A stretch of DNA of 11,852 nucleotides. Origin: Victivallales bacterium. Lineage in GTDB: Bacteria; Verrucomicrobiota; Lentisphaeria; Victivallales; JAADHT01. Positions within the stretch are counted from its first letter, which is position 1, and each line of letters begins with the position of its first letter. Below, piece after piece: positions 1-7,289 of this stretch. A program made the translations under genes and the position numbers. The notes beneath the pieces are model-generated. The model was given only the letters and a program-made list of their open reading frames with translations. It was not told where the DNA came from and searched no databases. The stretch lies in NCBI GenBank assembly GCA_016930955.1, contig JAFGFR010000053.1:1-11852 (forward strand), in the 5' to 3' direction.

Positions 1-804
1 CCGGGGGGAGCCCCGGATCCCGACGGGTCGTTGCTGACCCCGGCCAGCTCCGAGCCGGAAGACAGTTCACGCAAGCTGCACCTCGCCAGACTGATGAACA
101 CTATCGAGGAGAAGCAGCTCGAGATAGCCGGCTCACAGTACGGCATCGATGCCGACCAAGGGTTCTTGGCAGGAAAGAAAAGGATTCTTTGGGGCATGCC
201 TAAGGAGGATGTGCTGCTGATTTTCGGCGATGAGATAAAGGGTGACACCTCGGGTGATGTCCTTACCATCGAGTATGGCAAAAGAGGTGCCATCGAGAAG
301 GTGAACCTATTTTTCCTCAACGACATATTCTACAGGGTTGACACAATCTATAACATAGGCCCTCAGGAGGGCATGGATATCCTATGGACTGGTATCGTGG
401 AGCGTTATGGGGAGTCGACTGAGGCCAAGGAGTTTAGGGAGAACGAGGCTGCTCGGGCGGCGAGGATGGCCGCCATCAAGAATCTTTGCCAGCCCGACAA
501 GAAGACAAAAAAACCGACGCATGCATGGAACGAGCAGGGGGTATGTACAAAGTGCGGTGCATTGAAGACAGACGTGGAGCCTCCTCCTCCTCCTCTCGAG
601 CAGCACCACACATGGGAAGGCGATATATCGCTGGGCGTGCTTACCATGGTATTCACACCCAACAAGGCTCTGAGCAAGTTTACCTTCTCCAAGAAGAATC
701 CTGCCATCGAGGCTGATCAGAACGCGAAAATCGAGGCTGAGAAAAAGAGGAGACTTGAGGAGGAGAGGAAGAAGACGCTTGAAGAGTTCAAGAAGCCTTT
801 TTAA
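1..804 (+). CDS. 5'-truncated protein with BamE/SmpA-like region, zinc-ribbon-like insert and charged helical tail
   Basis: The frame is open to the left edge with no stop, so the gene probably begins outside the window; the first in-window start is a TTG at 31 with no clear ribosome site. Family not firmly recognised. A segment starting at KRILWGMPKEDVLLIFG (about 180-240) resembles the 'WGM-x-EEV-LG' opening of BamE/SmpA-like lipoprotein folds and is followed by alternating beta-type sequence. In the middle sits C-x9-H-x7-C-x2-C (LCQPDKK, THAW, GVCTKCG), which looks like a small zinc ribbon, then a run of five proline codons (CCT)5 at 580-594. A second beta-like stretch resumes after it, so the ribbon appears inserted into the domain. 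The last 35 residues are a Lys/Glu-rich predicted helix or coiled coil ending in EEFKKPF. It lies 21 bases upstream of the FHA/kinase gene on the same strand and is probably co-transcribed. Whether it carries a signal peptide cannot be seen. The domain assignment is an inference. Confidence 0.7.
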   Translation, partial: PGGAPDPDGSLLTPASSEPEDSSRKLHLARLMNTIEEKQLEIAGSQYGIDADQGFLAGKKRILWGMPKEDVLLIFGDEIKGDTSGDVLTIEYGKRGAIEKVNLFFLNDIFYRVDTIYNIGPQEGMDILWTGIVERYGESTEAKEFRENEAARAARMAAIKNLCQPDKKTKKPTHAWNEQGVCTKCGALKTDVEPPPPPLEQHHTWEGDISLGVLTMVFTPNKALSKFTFSKKNPAIEADQNAKIEAEKKRRLEEERKKTLEEFKKPF

Positions 805-825
805 TGACAACCCCCGGTTTGCCTA

Positions 826-2241
826 ATGGCCTTTTTGCTTTACGAAAATCACGATGGCACCAGAGCCATACCTATAGATGATGTGTCCAGCACGTTCAAC
901 GTCGGGCGCAGTATGGATAACGACCTGCGTCTGCGGGAGGATTCGTTGATCAGCCGCCATCATTGCACGATATTCCGCTCGGACATCGGACAGTTCGTCA
1001 TCAGGGATCTCGGCTCAATTAACGGGACGTATGTCAACGACTATTGTGTCAGGAATGAGGACTATGTTGTTGAGGACATGGACCAGATCGCCGTCGGCAA
1101 TATGATTTTCGTCTTCATGAAGTCCGACAACATCGAGTACACTCTTGCCGACACCACCACGATAATGGTCAACTCCTCGACTCCCGACATATCTGCACCT
1201 GACGACTCGCTGCTTGCCGAGACCGCAAAACTTGTCCCCATAATCCCCCCACACTCTGAAGTGGGGAAAATATCAGGGAAGCACATTCCTGTGGAGGTCT
1301 ATCCTGAGATCGAGGGATTCGAGATACTGAACCCGCTCGGGAGGTCATCCATCTGCAATTTCTCGGCGAGCTATCTCGCTTTCCAAAAAGCGCTCAAGCG
1401 GACCACGGTGGTCAAGATATTCGACACGTCACTGCTTGACGACCAGCAGCGCGAATCCTTCCTGACGCATGTCAGGGCAGCAGGGAAGCTGCAGCATCCT
1501 AACATTGTATCCTACATAGATGCCGGCTCTACTCAGACACATTGCTATTTGACCATGCACTACGCAGATGCGGGCAGCTTGCGGGACAAGCTCGCGAACT
1601 CCGGCCCCATATCCGAGAAGGATGCGGTCCGCTGCATCATCAAGATCTCCGAAGCTCTGAACCACGCTTTGTCATCGGGGATAATGCACTACAATGTGAC
1701 ATCGAGCAATATACTGTTCGACAAGGCCGGAGAGCCGGCGATCTCGGACTTCGGTCTCGCCGAGTGGATTGCGCACTCCTACCAGATCAACAGGAACTAT
1801 TTTTTCGGCTCGACAGTGAACATGGCACCCGAGCAGATGTTGGACAAAGCCCTCGATTGGACTTGTGACCAGTATGCGCTGGGTACAGTTTTCTACGAGA
1901 TGCTGGCGGGCAAACCTTGCTTTGAGGCCCCGAGCATATATGCGCTTATCGAGAAACACCTTAGGGAGAAAATCCGTTTCCCGATGGGGGCAAAGGTTTC
2001 CGCCGGGGTAGCCGATATTATCTGCAAAATGATGGGGAAGACTCCCGACCAGAGATTCGGCAGTTGGCAGGCCGTGATTTCAGCGCTCAAGTCGTCGATG
2101 AGCAATCCCCAATTAAAGTCCTCTGATATGTCAAGGAAAAACATCCCTTTGAAGCACAAGGGGATAGTAAACATAAGCAAGCAGGGCCCGGTCATCCAGA
2201 TACGGGGGCCGAAGAACAGGAAGCTGACTTCGTTGAAATGA
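826..2241 (+). CDS. FHA domain plus protein-kinase-fold protein, predicted pseudokinase
   Basis: A 471-residue soluble protein with no signal peptide or membrane segment, so probably cytoplasmic. Residues 1-105 form an FHA phosphothreonine-peptide-binding domain with the usual signatures: GR at 27-28, SRHH at 43-46 and NGTYVN at 66-71. Residues 165-425 form a Ser/Thr kinase fold (Hanks/PknB type). Retained are the beta-3 lysine (VVK, K197), HPNIV after alpha-C, DFG (D308), APE (334-336), the alpha-F aspartate (D348) and the alpha-I arginine (R410). Lost are the glycine-rich loop (LGRSSICNF), the alpha-C glutamate (His215 by alignment) and, decisively, the catalytic loop: HRDxKPxN reads HYNVTSSN at 288-295, with Asn290 replacing the catalytic base. 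A weak or inactive kinase acting as a binding scaffold is the likeliest reading; residual ATP binding through K197/D308 is possible. A basic tail of about 45 residues follows. The start ATG at 826 has no clear Shine-Dalgarno and probably depends on upstream translation. Confidence 0.93.
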   Translation: MAFLLYENHDGTRAIPIDDVSSTFNVGRSMDNDLRLREDSLISRHHCTIFRSDIGQFVIRDLGSINGTYVNDYCVRNEDYVVEDMDQIAVGNMIFVFMKSDNIEYTLADTTTIMVNSSTPDISAPDDSLLAETAKLVPIIPPHSEVGKISGKHIPVEVYPEIEGFEILNPLGRSSICNFSASYLAFQKALKRTTVVKIFDTSLLDDQQRESFLTHVRAAGKLQHPNIVSYIDAGSTQTHCYLTMHYADAGSLRDKLANSGPISEKDAVRCIIKISEALNHALSSGIMHYNVTSSNILFDKAGEPAISDFGLAEWIAHSYQINRNYFFGSTVNMAPEQMLDKALDWTCDQYALGTVFYEMLAGKPCFEAPSIYALIEKHLREKIRFPMGAKVSAGVADIICKMMGKTPDQRFGSWQAVISALKSSMSNPQLKSSDMSRKNIPLKHKGIVNISKQGPVIQIRGPKNRKLTSLK

Positions 2242-2245
2242 CCGC

Positions 2246-2251
2246 AAGGAG
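2246..2251 (+). promoter_or_regulatory. Ribosome binding site that decides the start of the small membrane protein
   Basis: AAGGAG lies 3 bases before the ATG at 2255 but 9 bases before the in-frame ATG at 2261. The second spacing is the normal one, so 2261 is the preferred start. Confidence 0.7.
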
Positions 2252-2260
2252 AGCATGGCG

Positions 2261-2653
2261 ATGATCAAGAAGATTCTGATATTGTTGTTGGTTGCGGCGA
2301 TAGTTGCGGTTGCGACGATCCCTATATGGACGCACAGGATGGCCGAGAGTGCGTTCGAGAATCCCGGAAGGCAGTCCACGGAGAAGATAAAACAGGCTTT
2401 GCTTGTGAAGATGAGGCTGCACGACCACAAGGGGGGGCGGATACTTGCCGAGAAGGCTGTCCTTTACTTCCCCGAGTCGTCGCAGCTGGACTATTTCGTG
2501 TACAACGCGGCGATATGCGGGGAGCAGGAGGGGATGTATGACGTGGCGATCTTTTGGTACGACCATTTCCTGGCCAGGTTCCCCGATCACGAGTGGGCGT
2601 CACAGGCAAAAAACAAGCTTAACATCCTGAAGGGACTTCACAAGCAGGAATGA
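2261..2653 (+). CDS. Small membrane-anchored protein with a TPR-like helical hairpin
   Basis: A 130-residue protein starting MIKKILILLL; an ATG two codons upstream (2255) is poorly placed relative to the AAGGAG at 2246-2251. Residues 4-22 are a strongly hydrophobic helix after two lysines, an uncleaved signal anchor or a signal peptide, so the rest probably faces the periplasm. The soluble part contains paired helices with TPR-like spacing (LAEKAVLYFPESSQL, then YNAAICGEQEGMYDVAIFWY, then FLARFPDHEWASQAKNKLNIL), typical of a protein-protein interaction module. No enzyme motif is seen. It sits between the FHA/pseudokinase gene (19 bases upstream) and the HtrA gene, which it overlaps by ATGA at 2650-2653. 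A role as adaptor between the cytoplasmic pseudokinase and the periplasmic proteases is attractive but is only inference from position. Confidence 0.88.
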   Translation: MIKKILILLLVAAIVAVATIPIWTHRMAESAFENPGRQSTEKIKQALLVKMRLHDHKGGRILAEKAVLYFPESSQLDYFVYNAAICGEQEGMYDVAIFWYDHFLARFPDHEWASQAKNKLNILKGLHKQE

Positions 2654-4122
2654 ACTATTTCAAAACCGGCATTTTACCTCTTCTTTTCTTTATTCTTGTG
2701 CAGTTGGAGGTTCTCGGTGAGTCTGATTCTCTTGACATCGAGGGGGCTGTTGTCAAGATAACCTGCGCGTCGCAGTCCTACATATTCGACCAGCCGTGGG
2801 AGAAGGGGAATGTCAACACCGGGAGGGGAACCGGGTTCTTGATCGCGGGGAATAGGATCATCACCAATGCGCATGTTGTCAGCGATGCGAAGTACATAGA
2901 GGTACAGACATCCCGTGGCGCGGGGAAGTACATAGCCGAGGTGGAGTTTGTTGCACACGGTTCGGATCTGGCTCTTCTGGCCGTCGACGACCCGAGTTTT
3001 TTCGAGGGGCTGCATCCTCTTGAGTTCGGCTACGACCTGCCCGATCTCGACAGCGTCGTGACCACCTACGGGTATCCTATGGGCGGCATGCAGCTTTCTG
3101 TCACAAGAGGCGTGGTAAGCAGGATAGAGATGTCCACGTACTCGCATTCCGGGGTGGAGCAGCATCTGGCGATACAAACTGACGCTGCCATCAATCCCGG
3201 GAATTCCGGCGGCCCCGTCATACAGGACTCCAAAGTGGTTGGTATAGCTTTCCAGGCGATGATGATGGCTGAGAATGTCGGGTTTCTGATTCCCAGCATC
3301 GTGGTGGGGCAATTTCTTGACGACATAAAGGACGGCGAGGTTGACGGGTTCGGTGATCTGGCCATCGAGTACAGGGGCGACTGTGACAATCCCTTCGTGA
3401 GACGGGTACTTGCGATGCCTGCCGACATGACCGGGGTGGTTGTGACCCGGCTTTTCCCAAAAATGCCGGCATGGGATATGCTGAAGCTGATGGATGTCAT
3501 ATTCATGATCGACGGGCATGCAGTGAGCAACGACGGCTTCATCTTTCTTGACGGCAGGATGGTGAATTTTCTGGAGGTTGTGGAACGGGTGCAGGTCGGA
3601 AGCACGATCAGTCTCGACGTATGGCGGGAGGGGCAGGCGATCAAGGTCGATCTTCCCGTCAAAGCGTGGGTTATGCCCGTGAACCTTGCGAACCCCTATG
3701 GTGTCGTTCCGAAGTACTTCATCTTTGGAGGGTTGGCCTTCACTCCCCTCTCCAAAGGATACGTTTCTGCCTCCGGCGGGTGGGACAAGATGCATTTAAG
3801 CGTGAGGGAGCTTTATTCCGATGCGGCTATGCTCGAGGAATATGCGAGCCACAAGGAGTTCCCTGTCCTTGCCAGAAGGCTTGCGGACCCCATCAATGTG
3901 AACATGGACAATTTTGTAGGCATGGTGGTGGACAGTGTGAATGGCAGGACTGTGTACAGCATGAGGGATCTGAAAGATTCCCTTGAGAATTCGGAGCAGG
4001 ATCTTGTCGAGATAAGTTTCATGGGATACGATGTGCCGTTGATAATCTCCAGAAGCGCGGCAACTGAACAGGGGCCGGCAATTCTCAGGAGATACCATGT
4101 CGAGGAAGGTGAGAGACTATGA
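2650..4122 (+). CDS. Secreted HtrA/Deg-type serine protease with PDZ and Deg9-like C-terminal domain
   Basis: A 490-residue predicted periplasmic endoprotease of the trypsin-like S1C (HtrA/Deg) family, which degrades misfolded envelope proteins. A signal peptide covers residues 1-23 or so (hydrophobic core ILPLLFFILVQL). The protease domain spans about 30-225 with a complete triad: His75 in TNAHVV, Asp106 in GSDLALL and Ser186 in NPGNSGGPV. A PDZ domain follows at about 235-335 (GVVVTRLFP...DVIFMIDGHAVSNDG). The C-terminal 140 residues begin with YFIFGGLAFTPLSKGYV and contain a second PDZ-like segment (VGMVVDSVNGRTVYSMRDLK). This resembles the PDZ_3 region of plant Deg2/Deg9-type proteases rather than classic DegP. 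Both ends overlap neighbours by ATGA (2650-2653 and 4119-4122), implying coupled translation. The downstream gene is a dead paralogue of almost the same length. Substrate and true location are not visible from sequence. Confidence 0.95.
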   Translation: MNYFKTGILPLLFFILVQLEVLGESDSLDIEGAVVKITCASQSYIFDQPWEKGNVNTGRGTGFLIAGNRIITNAHVVSDAKYIEVQTSRGAGKYIAEVEFVAHGSDLALLAVDDPSFFEGLHPLEFGYDLPDLDSVVTTYGYPMGGMQLSVTRGVVSRIEMSTYSHSGVEQHLAIQTDAAINPGNSGGPVIQDSKVVGIAFQAMMMAENVGFLIPSIVVGQFLDDIKDGEVDGFGDLAIEYRGDCDNPFVRRVLAMPADMTGVVVTRLFPKMPAWDMLKLMDVIFMIDGHAVSNDGFIFLDGRMVNFLEVVERVQVGSTISLDVWREGQAIKVDLPVKAWVMPVNLANPYGVVPKYFIFGGLAFTPLSKGYVSASGGWDKMHLSVRELYSDAAMLEEYASHKEFPVLARRLADPINVNMDNFVGMVVDSVNGRTVYSMRDLKDSLENSEQDLVEISFMGYDVPLIISRSAATEQGPAILRRYHVEEGERL

Positions 4123-5600
4123 AGAAATTATTGCTGTCTCTTCTCTTTCTTGCGTTTCTCGCCATGCCGGCTCTGGCTGTGGATGCCGGGAGTGACGATG
4201 ACAACAAGCTGGATCTGTCAATTGTCAGGATATCCACAACCTTCCAGACTCCTTCCTTCTATTACCCGTGGCGCTGGAATGCCGCAAAGACGAAAAGCGG
4301 CCAAGGCATCGTGGTCGGGAAGAATCTTGTCCTTACACTGGCATCGAATGTCAACAACGCGACGAGCATAGAGATGCTTCTTGGCTCCGAGCCGGTACCC
4401 GCCCAGCTGAAAGTCAAGGTGATGAACATCGAGTCCAATCTGGCTCTTCTCGAGGGGGAAATCCCTGTGGAGTGTGTCCCGATGGAGATACCCGGGACCT
4501 CGGTCTATAAGCGCAATTCGCCTTTGAAGCTGTTCTGGAAGACGGCCACTGGGCAACTTATCGAGGGTAGCGCGGTTCTCGATCGTGCGGATACCCGCAC
4601 ACTCTCGCACACCTGGCAGTCGCACATTGTGCTGCAGGCCATAAGGTCGAGCCATCCGAACACGGGGTTCGGGGTTCCAGTGTTTGATGCCGAAGGTGTT
4701 TTCTTCGGACTTTCTTTGGGGGGGGGCAACGAATACGAGTTCTCAATAATCACTTGCGACACTATCGGGAAGGCTTTTGATTTCAACAGTGGCACTGCCA
4801 AGGGGGACACTGCGCTTCCAGGCTTCGCCACGGAGCCGCTTTTGCAGGTCTTCTACCGTGATAAGCTCGGCCTGTCTCAAGACGATGGTGGCTGCCTGGT
4901 GTCGAGAGTATTCGGGCAGGGCTCCGGGGCATCGCAGTTGGCACAGGGAGATGTTATACTCGAAATATCAGGCCACAGCATCGATGCCCGAGGCCGTTAT
5001 GCACATCCGGCATATGGGCTGCTTTTCTTTCACCATCTTTTCTCGGGACATTTCGTTGATGATAAGATGTCTGCCGTGATAGTCCGCGACGGGCACAGGA
5101 TGCAACTTGACCTTGACCTGAGCAGCTATGACGACTCGAGATGGCTTATCCCCAAGAATCCTGGTTTCGATGAGTCGGAGTACTTTATCCGGGGCGGATT
5201 TGTTTTTATCCCTCTTACCCTGACTTATTTGCTGGAGTGGGGTGCGGATTTTTACAACAAGGCTCCGCTTCCTCTCGTCTCAGTCGAAAAAAAGCATAGC
5301 ACTGACACGATTGACAGTCAGATCGAAGGTTTCGTCGTCCTGTCTGGCGTGATGCCGCACCCTTCCAATATCGCCCTGCAGCAGATGGGGGGCAGGGTGA
5401 TACAGCGTATAAACGGTGAGCCGTTGAGAGGGCTGAGGCATCTCAAGGAGGTATTCGACACGCCTGGCGCTGATGTGGTCAAGCTCGATCTGTCGCCTGG
5501 AAGGACACCGCTGTGGCTTTGTCCCGAGACTTTGAGGGCTGTTGACGGAGACATCCAGAGGATATATGGCATAAGCAAGCTTGAGCGTTTTTTGCGATGA
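4119..5600 (+). CDS. Secreted HtrA/Deg paralogue lacking the catalytic triad (pseudoprotease)
   Basis: A 493-residue protein with a clear signal peptide (MKKLLLSLLF..., probable cleavage after ALA at 18-20). It matches the upstream protease in length and domain order: protease-like domain (30-220), PDZ-like region (about 235-340), then a C-terminal domain opening with YFIRGGFVFIPLTLTYL and ending in a second PDZ-like segment (QRINGEPLRGLRHLKEVF). All three catalytic positions are changed: TNAHVV became TLASNV (Ser76 for His), SDLALL became SNLALL (Asn107 for Asp), and the GNSGGP nucleophile loop became PNTGFGVP (180-187) with no serine. It should be proteolytically inactive and may serve as a regulatory or substrate-binding partner of the active enzyme. 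A nine-G run lies at 4718-4726 (residues 200-203). The start is supported by GAGGAAGG at 4102-4109. It overlaps gltX by ATGA at 5597-5600. Origin by tandem duplication is inferred. Confidence 0.93.
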   Translation: MKKLLLSLLFLAFLAMPALAVDAGSDDDNKLDLSIVRISTTFQTPSFYYPWRWNAAKTKSGQGIVVGKNLVLTLASNVNNATSIEMLLGSEPVPAQLKVKVMNIESNLALLEGEIPVECVPMEIPGTSVYKRNSPLKLFWKTATGQLIEGSAVLDRADTRTLSHTWQSHIVLQAIRSSHPNTGFGVPVFDAEGVFFGLSLGGGNEYEFSIITCDTIGKAFDFNSGTAKGDTALPGFATEPLLQVFYRDKLGLSQDDGGCLVSRVFGQGSGASQLAQGDVILEISGHSIDARGRYAHPAYGLLFFHHLFSGHFVDDKMSAVIVRDGHRMQLDLDLSSYDDSRWLIPKNPGFDESEYFIRGGFVFIPLTLTYLLEWGADFYNKAPLPLVSVEKKHSTDTIDSQIEGFVVLSGVMPHPSNIALQQMGGRVIQRINGEPLRGLRHLKEVFDTPGADVVKLDLSPGRTPLWLCPETLRAVDGDIQRIYGISKLERFLR

Positions 5601-7285
5601 AGATTTCTGGAACCATCTGCGGCAGGCCTGTGAGGGTGCGTTTTGCTCCATCCCCCACCGGACAGGTGCATGTCGGGAACATCAGGACTGCTATATTCAA
5701 CTGGCTCTATGCCCGCGGCACAGAGGGGAAATTTCTTGTCAGGGTGGAGGACACTGACAGAGAAAGGTCAACCTCTGAGGCCGTGGAAAAGCTTTTCGAA
5801 TGCATGTCATGGCTGGGGTTGGACTACGACGAGGAGCCGATTTTTCAATCGGGGCGGCTTTCAGACCACGTCTTTGCCGCCGAGAGGCTTTTGCGTGAGG
5901 GCAAGGCCTACAAGGGCTTTCATGAACAAGCGCAGGGAGTCGGGGAGCCGACAGTATTCAAGATACCCTGGGAGACCGACGGCAATCCTTCAGTCAGGAC
6001 CAGAGGAGAGGTTGCCATCGATGTTTCCCCGGAGGAAAAACTTACCATAGACTTCCGCGGCCTGACATGCTCTGTGCCGGGGAAAAACGAAAAGCCAATG
6101 CCTTTCTCGGCGTCTTTGGCGGGATTTCACGGGCTCAGGCTTTTTTCTGCGGACGGCAGGATGCTTTTCGACATGGAGAGCGCCTTGGATGGGATTTTCC
6201 ACGAATGTAAAAGCCATGAGTTTTTCAAGGTCTCCAGGATGACGTTCGAGCGCAGGGAGGTTTTTTTTGATGACATGGTCAAGGGGACACTCTCAAAACC
6301 TCTTGATACCATGAAGGACTTGGTAGTCCTCCGTTCCGACGGTTCCCCTGTATTCCATCTGGCCAACGTCTGCGACGATATTGCCCAGCAAATCACTTGC
6401 GTGATTCGTGGCGACGACCACATTGAGAACACCTACCGGCACATTTTCCTTTTTCAGGCATTGTCGAGTGATGCCCCGTCCTATGCGCATCTGCCGATGA
6501 TTGTGAACGACTCCGGCAAGCCCTACAGCAAGCGCGACGGCAACGTATTCGCCGGGGAGTTCCGAGAACAGGGTTTTCTGCCGGATGCATTGTTTAATTT
6601 CCTTGCCCTTCTTGGCTGGTCCCCCGGGGACGGGCGGGAGAAAATGACAAAACCCGAGATGGCGGCTGCGTTCTCCCTGCCACGCGTCCTCGGTTCGCCG
6701 GCAAAGTTCGATATCGCGAAACTCGCGAAGCTCAATGGACAATACATCGCCGAGATGACGACTCAGCATTTTATTGACACAATTGCGGGATTCGCAAAGG
6801 AAACAGCTCGGGAGAGAGTATTGCAATGGATGCTGAATCACCCTGCGAAATTCGCAAAGGCTGCAACTCTGATGCAGATCAGGACAAGAATTCTTTCCGA
6901 CTGCGACGAGTGGGGATTTTTCTTCCCCGGCACCATTACTTACGACCCTAAGGCTTTGAGGAAAAACCTCCGAGAGGACTCGCGGGATGCAATTGAGGCC
7001 TTGCGTGTAATATTTGCGGAATTCGCGGCCGACGAGTTCTCGGCCGAAAGACTTGAAGCCGCCACGAGAGGCCTTGAAGGAAGCAGGGGACTCAAGGAGG
7101 GCTTGCTCAACAGGCCCCTGAGAGTCGCCGTCACCGGAAGGGACTCGGGTCCCGATTTGATGCTGGTGCTGGAGATGATCGGCAAGCATGAGGTGCTCGA
7201 CCGACTCGCCGCCCTGCCTCCCGCCCCGCCACTGGAAGAAGAGGAGATCTCAGCCCAAAAACAATGGAGCACACCATCAGGATGA
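5597..7285 (+). CDS. gltX: Glutamate-tRNA ligase (GluRS) with a roughly 90-residue insertion
   Basis: A class I aminoacyl-tRNA synthetase that charges tRNA-Glu (possibly also tRNA-Gln) with glutamate in the cytoplasm. The N-terminus has VRFAPSPTG and the HIGH-type motif HVGN (25-28); VRVEDTDRER, VIRGDDHIENT, the KMSKS-type SKRDG (311-315) and GFLPDALFNFLALLGWS are all present, and the C-terminal anticodon-binding region ends near RPLRVAVTGRDSGPDL. At 562 residues it is longer than the usual 470-500. The zinc-binding cysteine cluster after the YK motif is absent (YKGFHEQ at 105), and the canonical link from the VRFKVP-like strand (VFKIP, 120-124) to the 'DDxVKG' strand (VFFDD, 222-226) is expanded by about 90 residues. 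A Pro/Glu-rich tail of about 20 residues ends the protein. It overlaps the pseudoprotease by ATGA. The leucine before SKRDG is replaced by tyrosine (KPYSKRDG). Confidence 0.96.
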   Translation: MKISGTICGRPVRVRFAPSPTGQVHVGNIRTAIFNWLYARGTEGKFLVRVEDTDRERSTSEAVEKLFECMSWLGLDYDEEPIFQSGRLSDHVFAAERLLREGKAYKGFHEQAQGVGEPTVFKIPWETDGNPSVRTRGEVAIDVSPEEKLTIDFRGLTCSVPGKNEKPMPFSASLAGFHGLRLFSADGRMLFDMESALDGIFHECKSHEFFKVSRMTFERREVFFDDMVKGTLSKPLDTMKDLVVLRSDGSPVFHLANVCDDIAQQITCVIRGDDHIENTYRHIFLFQALSSDAPSYAHLPMIVNDSGKPYSKRDGNVFAGEFREQGFLPDALFNFLALLGWSPGDGREKMTKPEMAAAFSLPRVLGSPAKFDIAKLAKLNGQYIAEMTTQHFIDTIAGFAKETARERVLQWMLNHPAKFAKAATLMQIRTRILSDCDEWGFFFPGTITYDPKALRKNLREDSRDAIEALRVIFAEFAADEFSAERLEAATRGLEGSRGLKEGLLNRPLRVAVTGRDSGPDLMLVLEMIGKHEVLDRLAALPPAPPLEEEEISAQKQWSTPSG

Positions 7286-7289
7286 AGGC

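Noticed and set aside
1247..1266. A perfect 6-base stem (CCCCAC, loop of 8, GTGGGG) within the FHA-pseudokinase gene
   Set aside because: It lies in the coding linker, is followed by AAAATATC rather than a T run, and is short enough to arise by chance.
2674..3795. A 373-codon minus-strand open frame opposite the HtrA gene
   Set aside because: The plus strand encodes a protease with complete motifs. The antisense frame shows no recognisable domain and has the His/Arg/Pro-rich composition of a shadow frame.
6293..7189. A 298-codon minus-strand open frame inside gltX
   Set aside because: It overlaps well-conserved GluRS sequence, has no family resemblance and is explained as an antisense shadow.
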